This document shows, in pieces, positions 25,410-32,880 of a stretch of DNA of 34,910 bases (positions are counted from its first letter, which is position 1; each line of letters starts with the position of its first letter). The position numbers were made by a program, and so were the translations under genes. The stretch lies in contig JALFJR010000076.1 in the NCBI GenBank assembly GCA_022775005.1, positions 1 to 34,910 of the forward strand, in the 5' to 3' direction. Source of the DNA: Parabacteroides sp. (GTDB lineage Bacteria; Bacteroidota; Bacteroidia; Bacteroidales; Tannerellaceae). The notes below the pieces were generated by a model, which did not search any database, was not told where the DNA came from, and was given only the letters and a program-made list of their open reading frames with translations.

Positions 25410-26495
25410 ATGAAAACAGGTATCAAGCAATTCGGCAAAGCCCTGTGGACAATGGCTTTGCTTTGGCTCTGCGGAACAATTGCTTTCGCAAATCCTAACG
25501 GGAAGCCTTTGGAGGCGACCAAGACGAAAACTGTCAATAAGACATTCCGTGTTAGCAACAACAGTGAGCTGACCATCGAGAATCGCTATGGCGAGATCAC
25601 CCTCACCCATTGGAACCGCAACGAGGTGGCCATCAAAGTGGAGATCGAAAGTCGGGCAGCCAACGACCAAACCGCACAAGCAAACTTAGACCGTATCTCC
25701 ATCGAGATGCAGCAAGTTGGCAATAAGATTAGTGCGGAGACACAGTTCGCCAAATCCCAACCACAGAATCACCAGAACATCTCCTTCCAGATCCGTTACT
25801 TCGTGCAGATGCCCGCCCAGCTGAAAGCGGAATTGAGCCAGAAATATGGCAACATCAACCTACCCGCCAAGGATAACCACGAGATGGAGATCGAGGTGAA
25901 ATATGGCAACTTGAAGGCAGGCGATTTCGTGGGCAAACTGGAGTTGGAGGCCAAATACAGCAATGCTACCTTAGGCAACCTGAAAGATGCCGTTTTAGAT
26001 ATCGCCTATGCGGGCGATGTCGAGATTGGGAACGCTGAAAAGTTGATGGTAGATGCCCGCTATTCAGGCCTGAAGGCACAGATTGTAAAGAGGCTCCAGT
26101 TAGAGAGCAAATACAGCAACTTTCAGATAGAGGAGGTGGATGACGCGGAGATAGAGGCAAAATATGGGGATGGAAGCATCAACCGCTTAAAGAACTTTCT
26201 CAAGATGGAGGAGTTCGATTACAGCAACCTCAAAGTGAAAGCTTTAGACAAAGTCTTCAAGGAGGTGCGTATCAACGCACGCTACGGCAACGTAACACTT
26301 GCCATTCCCGCCTCTGCCTCTTTCAAGGTGGATGCCGATGGCCTCAAATATGGCTCTTGCAAGCTCTCTGGCTTCAATGTCTCAGAGAATGAGATCGGCA
26401 ATGATACGCATCGTTGCACCGTCAACGGCGGCAAGCAGGGCCTCATCCGCTTCAACGGCAATGGGTATAGCAATTTGAAAATCAAAAGTTTGTAA
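25410..26495 (+). CDS. Exported beta-solenoid-like repeat protein (DUF4097-like)
   Basis: Protein of 361 residues with a clear signal peptide (about 1-27, ending IAFA). After an N-terminal region of about 130 residues, a run of short repeats of 17-21 residues covers roughly 145-330. Each begins [K/R/A/D]Y[G/S/A]: KYGNINL, KYGNLKAGDF, KYSNATLGNL, AYAGDVEIGN, RYSGLKAQIV, KYSNFQIEEV, KYGDGSINRL, DYSNLKVKAL and RYGNVTLAIP. This looks like a stacked beta-solenoid of the DUF4097 / DUF2807 (auto-transporter adhesin head) kind. It is the third gene of the sigma/anti-sigma cassette, 13 bp after the second, so it is likely co-expressed. It could be a surface sensor feeding the anti-sigma factor, or an effector of the envelope response. 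No lipobox is present. Confidence 0.72.
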   Translation: MKTGIKQFGKALWTMALLWLCGTIAFANPNGKPLEATKTKTVNKTFRVSNNSELTIENRYGEITLTHWNRNEVAIKVEIESRAANDQTAQANLDRISIEMQQVGNKISAETQFAKSQPQNHQNISFQIRYFVQMPAQLKAELSQKYGNINLPAKDNHEMEIEVKYGNLKAGDFVGKLELEAKYSNATLGNLKDAVLDIAYAGDVEIGNAEKLMVDARYSGLKAQIVKRLQLESKYSNFQIEEVDDAEIEAKYGDGSINRLKNFLKMEEFDYSNLKVKALDKVFKEVRINARYGNVTLAIPASASFKVDADGLKYGSCKLSGFNVSENEIGNDTHRCTVNGGKQGLIRFNGNGYSNLKIKSL

Positions 26496-26499
26496 AGCA

Positions 26500-26541
26500 A
26501 AATAGCATAGCGGCAAAATTGGTTTACCCGCTATGCTATTT
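26500..26541. terminator. Bidirectional hairpin after the solenoid gene
   Basis: AAATAGCATAGCGG (26500-26513) and CCGCTATGCTATTT (26528-26541) form a perfect 14-bp stem with a 14-nt loop, starting 5 bp after the stop. The A-rich left foot and T-rich right foot allow termination from both sides. The genes on either side converge. Confidence 0.75.
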
Positions 26542-26580
26542 CTAATTACCCTTACTATTTTGCAACAAGATGCTTCAGCA

Positions 26581-26797
26581 ATGACAAATGACAAATGACA
26601 GTTAGAAAATCTAACACTCCCCCCATGTACTCCCCCCTACTCCTACCTCTCTATCTGTTATTATATATCTATTATATATAATAATTATATATATTATTAA
26701 TATATATTATAATATATACTATATAGTTTCTATAGTAGAGCACAGCATAGCAAGGGTGGGACAGCAAAATACAAAACTGTCATCTGTCATTTGTCAT
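26581..26797. repeat. AT-rich element bounded by 23-bp inverted repeats
   Basis: The left end (26581-26603; it begins ATGACAAATGACAAATGACA) and the right end (26775-26797) are inverted copies with 22 of 23 bases equal. The left end itself carries the 8-mer ATGACAAA twice in tandem. Just inside is a small hairpin GTTAGA-AAA-TCTAAC (26601-26615) and then C-rich clusters. The middle (about 26659-26726) is nearly pure A/T with TATA and ATTA steps. There is no open frame. It fills most of the 310-bp gap between two convergent genes. It could be a small non-autonomous mobile element or a large cruciform-forming site; no convincing target duplication is seen. Confidence 0.65.
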
Positions 26798-26805
26798 CGC
26801 AGTGA

Positions 26806-27990
26806 TCACTTCACCCCTAACTTCGCACGCAAAGCTTTGGGCAACGCATCCTTATGGATCATGATGTAGATCGTCTTCGCACGGACGAAGCTCTCTGACA
26901 TGTTGAGGTAGCCACCGAAAGTGTTACGCTCTGTGCCCCATGAGTTCTTCGTGATGTAATACTTCGTTCCGTTCTGATCCTTGGCGATACCGGTCAGGTG
27001 CATCAAGTGGTCATCCGTCGTCACGAACGCCTCGTAGCCCTCCTGACGAATCTCAGGCGTCACCTTCACTTCGGGGAAAGGTTTCTCAAACTTATAGACC
27101 TCCTCCAAACGCTCCTTCTCGTCCATCTTCTCGAAGCGAGCACGGTCGGTCGTGGAATAGTCGTCCACCTTCTTTACCTCGGGATTGATCGCCACACCAT
27201 TCTTGAAGGAAAAACCCTTCTCGCTCACGTCGCCATCCCAACAAACGGTGTAGCCATTTTGCAAGGCATGATCCGTCACCTCGATCAGCTCGTCGAGCGG
27301 CAAGTTATACATCTTGGCATGCTCCCAGTTGTCAGGCACCTCTACCTCGAACGCCTCGTAGTAGGGATGGTGCGTGAAGCTGGTCAGCTCCACATAGTCG
27401 CTCATATTCAAGCCCAACGAAGCAGCGAATGTCTTCGGAGTGTACTCCTTACCCTGATAGGTAAACTTCTCCGGCAGCTTACCTAAGTAAATGTCAAAAA
27501 GGCTATTCACCAACTCAAAATACTCCGGTGAGCGGTGTTTCATCTCGACGGCCGTGCTGGCAATCGCCTTGATATACTTCACCAACTCGGCATGGTTATG
27601 TCGGTCAGAGTCGTAGTTGATACCGGTATAGACCTCCTCCGGCACGATGCCTACCTGGTTGAAGGCATTCATAAAGGTGTGGGAGAGGCTACCCTGGCCG
27701 ATATTGCCACGTCCCCGACGCACGTAGTTGTCTTGCAGCTGGTTCATGTACTTCTGGCGCACGATGAACATCTCTGAAAGGTCATACGTGCCTTTGCCCA
27801 TACGCAACAGCTCCGACTCCATAAAGGAGACCGTCGCAAAGCACCAGCAGGTACCCGTAGAGGCTTGATTCTTCACCGGAGTAGCCGGCACACGACACAC
27901 ATCCGTAAACTGATAACCCTGGGCGGAGGCGGTCATCGCCCCAGCCGCCAACAGGCAGGAAAATAAGAATGAACGCATAGTTTCTAACAT
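26806..27990 (-). CDS. Exported C1-family cysteine peptidase, bleomycin-hydrolase / PepC-like
   Basis: Papain-fold aminopeptidase of 394 residues. The catalytic triad is intact: Cys48 in QASTGTCWCFA, His331 in DDHLMHLTG and Asn349 in TKNSWG. The distance between Cys and His (over 280 residues) and the DWEHAKMYNLPLDELIEVTD-like helical insert mark it as the C1B (bleomycin hydrolase, PepC) branch. The C-terminus ends RAKLGVK; in this branch the tail lies in the active-site cleft and makes the enzyme an aminopeptidase. Unlike the cytosolic relatives, it begins with a signal peptide (about 5-24, ending ASAQ), so it should act in the periplasm or outside. A second ATG at 27978 would shorten the signal by four residues. 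It starts 16 bp after the GH130 gene and is probably the end of that operon. Confidence 0.9.
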   Translation of the reverse strand: MLETMRSFLFSCLLAAGAMTASAQGYQFTDVCRVPATPVKNQASTGTCWCFATVSFMESELLRMGKGTYDLSEMFIVRQKYMNQLQDNYVRRGRGNIGQGSLSHTFMNAFNQVGIVPEEVYTGINYDSDRHNHAELVKYIKAIASTAVEMKHRSPEYFELVNSLFDIYLGKLPEKFTYQGKEYTPKTFAASLGLNMSDYVELTSFTHHPYYEAFEVEVPDNWEHAKMYNLPLDELIEVTDHALQNGYTVCWDGDVSEKGFSFKNGVAINPEVKKVDDYSTTDRARFEKMDEKERLEEVYKFEKPFPEVKVTPEIRQEGYEAFVTTDDHLMHLTGIAKDQNGTKYYITKNSWGTERNTFGGYLNMSESFVRAKTIYIMIHKDALPKALRAKLGVK

Positions 27991-28006
27991 ATTTTAGAAT
28001 TGATAA

Positions 28007-29161
28007 TCATTGTTTTTTCTGAGCGGGATCATAGATCGCCACACCGACCATAGAATCTGCGCAACCGTAATAAAGATACCACTTGCCGTGGTAGAAAGTC
28101 AAGCCCTCCAAGAAGACCGTACCATCCACATACTGACCACTCTTCTCGAAATCAGCCATCGGGCGGAAGAAGGGCATATCCAAACGCCCTAACACCTTAT
28201 AGGGATCTTGCGCATCGAACAGCACCTGACCAGCACTGTAGGTTCCAGCCGTGAAACGGGGATCTCGACGATCATCCGTCTCGTTCTTGCCGTTATAGAG
28301 CAGCAAGATGCCATGCTCCGTCAGCAAAGCGGGAGGGCCGCACTCCGTCAATGCGCTATCGAAATAGTGCTCACGCGGATAAATCAGCCCCAACAGCTCG
28401 TTCTGATCGTTCAAGACGGGTGTCCACTCAATCAAGTCGTCAGAGGTAGCGACCGCTACCATGTGCTCACCCCAATACATGAGGTATTTACCGTTGACCT
28501 TCGTGATCACCTGACGGCCATCCACCAACTTCGTCACGATCGAACCAGACTTGCAAGCCATGTCCTTGAAACGGCCGTCATAGGCTTTAGCGAAAGCGGG
28601 GCCATGCTTTTCCCATGTCAACAGGTCTCGCGAAGTAGCCACAGACAAACGAGGCACATCACGGTTCCATGCCGTGTAGAGCATCACATAAAGCCCATCC
28701 TCCGTAACCGCCACTCGCGGATCCTCGCAACCGCCTTCCCACTCATAGGCCTTGGCATTGTCCTCGGCGGGATACATCACCGGCGCAGCCCGTCGAATCA
28801 TCGTGACACCATCCGTTGTCTGCGCCAAGCCAATGCGTGAGGTTCGCATACCAATGCCGGTTGCCGAATTATCCTCCGCCCTATAGAGCACGCAGATCGT
28901 ATCATCTTTCACCACTGCAGCGGGATTGAACGTATCACTCTCCTCCCAGCCAACCGATACCTGTCGCATCGGGCAATCAAAACGACTCTCCGGATTGGGG
29001 GTAATCACCGGATTCTTCCCTTCCGGACGTACGAACTCGCCCAATGCCCATGCGGGCAGAGCACTCTCTGCCACCTCCTCGGTCGCGGTTTGCTGCCCTC
29101 CACCACAGGCGGTCAACCACAAGGAGAGCGCAAACAGTTGAATAGTTAATCGAATATGCAT
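28007..29161 (-). CDS. GH130-type glycosidase/phosphorylase lipoprotein
   Basis: Lipoprotein of 384 residues. The signal peptide ends in the lipobox LTAC with Cys19 as the lipidated residue, followed by a flexible Gly/Gln/Glu stretch. The rest reads as a five-bladed beta-propeller of family GH130: NPAAVVKDDTICVLYRAED, RIGLAQTTDGV, WEGGCEDPRV (141-150, the family's EDPR motif), YVMLYTAWN, SGSIVTKL, ECGPPAL, LLYNGKN and YVDGTVFLEGL with YLYYGCADSMVGVA at the end. GH130 members are mannoside phosphorylases or beta-mannosidases. Which one this is cannot be told here; a surface lipoprotein without access to cytoplasmic phosphate pools would more likely hydrolyse, but that is inference. It sits between two peptidase genes, 22 bp after the C69 gene. 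Confidence 0.82.
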   Translation of the reverse strand: MHIRLTIQLFALSLWLTACGGGQQTATEEVAESALPAWALGEFVRPEGKNPVITPNPESRFDCPMRQVSVGWEESDTFNPAAVVKDDTICVLYRAEDNSATGIGMRTSRIGLAQTTDGVTMIRRAAPVMYPAEDNAKAYEWEGGCEDPRVAVTEDGLYVMLYTAWNRDVPRLSVATSRDLLTWEKHGPAFAKAYDGRFKDMACKSGSIVTKLVDGRQVITKVNGKYLMYWGEHMVAVATSDDLIEWTPVLNDQNELLGLIYPREHYFDSALTECGPPALLTEHGILLLYNGKNETDDRRDPRFTAGTYSAGQVLFDAQDPYKVLGRLDMPFFRPMADFEKSGQYVDGTVFLEGLTFYHGKWYLYYGCADSMVGVAIYDPAQKKQ

Positions 29162-29183
29162 ATCCTTATGAAATTAGAAATCC

Positions 29184-30776
29184 TTAGAATCCTCTTCTGA
29201 ATTGATACCAGAAATCATCGCCCATCTCTTTCCAACGCAGGAGCGTAGCGCCAGCGAAGTCAGACGTGTAGTCGGTCAAGTAAGCCTTCGCAGCCTCTTC
29301 ACCCTTCTGCTCCACCAAGGTTTTGTAGCGATTCTCCACAAAAGGCAGTTCCGTCTGGCCCTTCTCCACGAAATAGTCACGTGCCGACTCAATAGCGTTG
29401 CGTGTTACCCCCCAACGCACCGTAGCTAACTTATTGGCCCGACGATAGGTCCAGATAGCCGCATCCTCCCGATAACGATGCTGACCACAGATCTTGAAGC
29501 AGGCAGGCAGATCCTTCGTGCCCGCAAAGATAGGTACACGAGGGCTCTCTCCGGGATTGTCGAACGCTACCCATGCCACACCACCAATCGCATCGGGCAA
29601 CCAGTCACGCAACTGGATCACTGTCGAGTAAGAGCATTGCGGAACGGCCACCAAGCGCAACCGATTCACCGTACCCTGCTTCACGCCATTCAGCATATCC
29701 ACCATGTCTGTCGTCATCCAGGGATTAGCCACCGGGCTAACGACGGTCTCCATCTGGTTGGTCTCTTTGTTCTTGCGGGTGACTTTCAGGTTTTGGGTCA
29801 TATCCTGCTCCGTGCCCTCATAAGTCTCCGTCAAGAGCGCCATCACATCGGTCGCAGCCACTGGTTTCTCTGGTTTCACCGTGAAGGGCAACTCCTCCAA
29901 CTCATCGGTCAAACCCAAGGAGGGCGCTAACTTATTCAAGATAAAAAGCTCACGCACGCTGTAGGCCTTGCGTCCGCCGCCGTAGGCTTTCCAGAAGCAG
30001 AAGGGCTCCTTGCCATCCCAATAGCCTAAACGCTTCGCCGCCTCAAAGACATTATCGGAAGCCATGCAATTGGCCTTGTCTTTCAGATCCACCTTCGAGA
30101 TACGCGGGATATTGGCAGATACGCCCACCTCATCGTCGGGGATGCGAATCGCAGCCCATACACCTCCGATCTTATCCGGGCCTTCGCCAAACACCTCGAA
30201 GTGCCACACCTCTTTCGGATCAGCAATCGTCAGGCACTCGCCCCAGTCGCCATAGCCATACTGCTTGATCAGCTGTCCCATCAGTTGGATGGCCTCACGA
30301 GCCGTCGTGCAACGTTGCAAAGCGATACGTTCCAACTCCTCGATCATGAACATACCGTTCTTATTGACCAACTCCTTACGCCCAGTGATGGTGGTCTCGC
30401 CAATGCCCAGCTGCTTCTCGTTCAAGCAGGGATAGGCGGTGTTGAGAAACTGGTAGGTAGCCTTCGCCTCAGGGATCGTTCCCTTGGCGATCATGCCCCG
30501 TGTGCCCTCGGCATACTCCGTGTGCATACGTCCTGTGTAAATGGTCTGGATCGTATCATTCGGATAGGTAGCGGCAGGCACGATGTCCATCCAGGTGCGG
30601 TAGCCACCGTCGCAGGTATGGCTGGTAATGACAGAGCCATCTGTAGAGGCTTTCTTACCGACCATAATACTGGTACAACTCTCCGGGTCAAGTGTCGGCT
30701 CCGGGATCTCGCTCTGCTGTGCCGTCACCGTCAGGCAGACACAGAACAGCCAAACAGAAGTAAATAATTTCTTCAT
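29184..30776 (-). CDS. Exported C69-family dipeptidase
   Basis: Dipeptidase (PepD-like) of 530 residues. A signal peptide covers about 1-20 (ending TVTAQ), followed by a short propeptide and the N-terminal-nucleophile motif ESCTSIMVGKKAS with Cys34, which becomes the first residue and catalytic group after self-processing. Family marks include TDGSVITSHTCDGGYRTW, NKNGMFMIEELERIALQRC's core EELERIALQR, DWGECLTIADPKEVWHFEV's core ADPKEVWHFE, AAIRIPDDEVGVSANIPR's core DDEVGVSANIPR and CSYSTVIQLR. Such enzymes cut a wide range of dipeptides. I set the start at the ATG at 30776 (MKKLF), which begins the signal peptide; the frame is open 117 bp further up, but that part looks non-coding and overlaps a repeat-bearing leader. 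It appears to lead the C69-GH130-C1 operon. Confidence 0.9.
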   Translation of the reverse strand: MKKLFTSVWLFCVCLTVTAQQSEIPEPTLDPESCTSIMVGKKASTDGSVITSHTCDGGYRTWMDIVPAATYPNDTIQTIYTGRMHTEYAEGTRGMIAKGTIPEAKATYQFLNTAYPCLNEKQLGIGETTITGRKELVNKNGMFMIEELERIALQRCTTAREAIQLMGQLIKQYGYGDWGECLTIADPKEVWHFEVFGEGPDKIGGVWAAIRIPDDEVGVSANIPRISKVDLKDKANCMASDNVFEAAKRLGYWDGKEPFCFWKAYGGGRKAYSVRELFILNKLAPSLGLTDELEELPFTVKPEKPVAATDVMALLTETYEGTEQDMTQNLKVTRKNKETNQMETVVSPVANPWMTTDMVDMLNGVKQGTVNRLRLVAVPQCSYSTVIQLRDWLPDAIGGVAWVAFDNPGESPRVPIFAGTKDLPACFKICGQHRYREDAAIWTYRRANKLATVRWGVTRNAIESARDYFVEKGQTELPFVENRYKTLVEQKGEEAAKAYLTDYTSDFAGATLLRWKEMGDDFWYQFRRGF

Positions 30777-30904
30777 ATAAGGTAACTTTTGAAATTTAAT
30801 TTCTAACGCATTGATGCAGCGAAGATACGACTTTTTCAGGAAGCAATCTTCATACTTGCTGGTAAATCCGTTTATCTTCCTCAACGGGTCCAAAAAAATT
30901 CTTC

Positions 30905-30948
30905 AGTCAGCTCAACACGCTTTATGAGTCAGCTCAACTGAGTTTGCG
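30905..30948. repeat. Two 22-bp direct repeats upstream of the C69 gene
   Basis: AGTCAGCTCAAC begins two adjoining 22-bp units (30905-30926 and 30927-30948). The second unit's core AGCTCAACTGAGTTTG agrees at 13 of 16 positions with AGCTTCACCGAGTTTG in the repeat behind the merR-type gene. The region lies in the 188-bp gap between the M14 gene end and the C69 start. Confidence 0.6.
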
Positions 30949-30964
30949 AGCAAGCTGATCAAGA

Positions 30965-32878
30965 TCACTGTATCGTCATCGCTTTCTCAGGCAATTGACC
31001 TGCACGGGTGGTCTCTACGGATGCTTTGAGCTGTAAGGAGCCGGAGCCATAGACACGGATCTTGAACTCTGCCGTGTTGGTGGCACCACCCGCTGCATGG
31101 CCCACCTCTTTGTAGTATTTATGAGAGGGTTTCGCATCCTCTTTTCGCCAGGGGCGGGGTTGGTTCAACGTCTCCTCCAACACCTGGTAACGGGGCTTCT
31201 CACCCTCTGCCAACTCTCCAGTGAATTGGATGTTGAAGCGGTCTTGCTTCACGATCTTGATCAAATCGGCTTGCCGGAGGGCCGTAGGCAACTTACCCTC
31301 ATTGCGATAGGCCAGACGCACCCGGTAATCGGTGGAGTCATTCTTATAGCTCTTGAGCTTCTTCACCTCCCAATCAGCCCAGCTCAGCCGGGGTAGGTGC
31401 TTCAACATCGCTACATTGAAGAGCGCCTCGTTCTTTGCCCAACGCTCAATCTGACCAGAAGGCGCATTCTGCGAGAAGAATTTGGGATCCCAGCCGCCGA
31501 TCTCCACCTCGCCAAATTGCGGGTGCTGGTATTTCTGCCAAGCGATGAAGCCACGACCGCCATTCTCCTTCTCATCCCAGATCAACTGATCCAACTCATC
31601 CTTCTCGCCATCGCCATTCAAATCCTCTTTCGGTTTGGCGTTATCCCAAATCTCGTCGCCATACCAGATCGCTCCGTAATAGAAATAGCCAAAGTCGGGA
31701 CCATGTCCGAAGAGCGGCGTAGAGGGACGACCCTCATTATAGGCCACATAGACATCACCCGCTTTCTCATAGCCGGTAATGCTTTTGCCCACCTCGTCGA
31801 AATAGGTGTACCACTTCAAATCCTCCGGATACATACGCTCTTCTGGAGCGGAGGTGCTGGGCGCACGCAGGTGCATCGGCACACGGGTATCCATTGAATT
31901 GACCACATAGATATTGGGATTCTCCAACAGGAAGGAGACAACAGCCTTGGTCTCGTTCTCACTGAGCGGTGCCTCACCCGCTCCACTCTGCGACCAGCCA
32001 TGCCCGGTCTTCTCCTGCATGGGTCGCCAGTTCTCCGGGTAGTTACGATGCAAATCCAGGCCACCGATACCATCCTCGCCGATCTTGCCGTCACCATCGT
32101 GGTCGATGCCTTCACTCACCACCTTATAATCTCCTTTGCCCTTGCCGACATACTTCATGATACGGCCACTTTTGTCACGAGGATCAATCACGTAATCCCC
32201 CTCTTTATCTTTGTAGCGCATCTTGACAATCACCCCATCGCCATTCAAGTCGATCGGTGAATCCTCATCGAGCAATCCATCGCCATCGTTATCCACCGGG
32301 CGCACCGTGCTACGATTCATCGTAGCGGTGTACATATAAAGGTTATGCCCATCGGGATTGTTGATCGGGCGGAGATAGATGGTGTTGTTATCTACCAAAG
32401 CGGTCACCTCGGCATCCTTCCCATAATTATCCAACAGGTAGTGCATCAGCCACATCACCGATTCGGCACTGCTCACCTCGCCACTGTGACGATTGCCCTC
32501 GAAGAAAGCGGCAGGCTTATCCGTCGGCTTACCGATCTGCTTGTTGGTGACGGTCATCTGATAGATGGGACGCCCCTCATAACTGGTCGCCACTTGGTAG
32601 ATGTCCACTAAGTTGGGATATTGCTCGGCGAACCGCTTCATGTAGGTATAAATAGCAGGGGCCGAATGAAACTTGTCGAAAGTGAGCTGACTGCCCGCCT
32701 CGTACTCAACATGGGGGTTCTTCACTTTGGGGAAGAAACTGATGCCGTGGCGATAACCGCCCACCGTATAGATCTTCGACGTGTCTTGCTCCGGGAAAAG
32801 CTTCTCCGGCAACGCACGAAAGCCTTGTGCCACCACACTGAGTGGCAACAAGGCTGCTATAACCAATGAAAACTTCAT
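30965..32878 (-). CDS. Exported M14-type carboxypeptidase paralogue with altered active site
   Basis: Protein of 637 residues with a signal peptide (about 1-18, ending VVAQ). The M14 zinc-carboxypeptidase domain spans about 60-440. The first zinc pair is His131 and Glu134 (NRHSGE), and the catalytic Glu409 (WYGDEIWD) is kept. Two positions differ from the classical enzyme and from its neighbour: the substrate-binding Asn-Arg is His277-Arg278 (DLHRNYP), and the third zinc ligand is Asp330 (NSMDTRV) where the neighbour has His298. Four calcium-loop-like insertions DxDGDG / DxNGDG start at about 196, 210, 259 and 419. The C-terminal 150 residues form a beta-rich domain. It lies 2 bp after the other M14 gene, so they are co-transcribed tandem paralogues. 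It may be a changed-specificity peptidase or a binding protein. Confidence 0.87.
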   Translation of the reverse strand: MKFSLVIAALLPLSVVAQGFRALPEKLFPEQDTSKIYTVGGYRHGISFFPKVKNPHVEYEAGSQLTFDKFHSAPAIYTYMKRFAEQYPNLVDIYQVATSYEGRPIYQMTVTNKQIGKPTDKPAAFFEGNRHSGEVSSAESVMWLMHYLLDNYGKDAEVTALVDNNTIYLRPINNPDGHNLYMYTATMNRSTVRPVDNDGDGLLDEDSPIDLNGDGVIVKMRYKDKEGDYVIDPRDKSGRIMKYVGKGKGDYKVVSEGIDHDGDGKIGEDGIGGLDLHRNYPENWRPMQEKTGHGWSQSGAGEAPLSENETKAVVSFLLENPNIYVVNSMDTRVPMHLRAPSTSAPEERMYPEDLKWYTYFDEVGKSITGYEKAGDVYVAYNEGRPSTPLFGHGPDFGYFYYGAIWYGDEIWDNAKPKEDLNGDGEKDELDQLIWDEKENGGRGFIAWQKYQHPQFGEVEIGGWDPKFFSQNAPSGQIERWAKNEALFNVAMLKHLPRLSWADWEVKKLKSYKNDSTDYRVRLAYRNEGKLPTALRQADLIKIVKQDRFNIQFTGELAEGEKPRYQVLEETLNQPRPWRKEDAKPSHKYYKEVGHAAGGATNTAEFKIRVYGSGSLQLKASVETTRAGQLPEKAMTIQ

Positions 32879-32880
32879 AC

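Noticed and set aside
26640-26740. AT-rich stretch as a replication origin or plasmid boundary
   Set aside because: No replication genes, iterons or DnaA boxes nearby, and it lies between ordinary convergent genes.
30777-30893. N-terminal extension of the C69 gene
   Set aside because: The added 39 residues precede a complete signal peptide and do not resemble a leader; the region is better read as untranslated.
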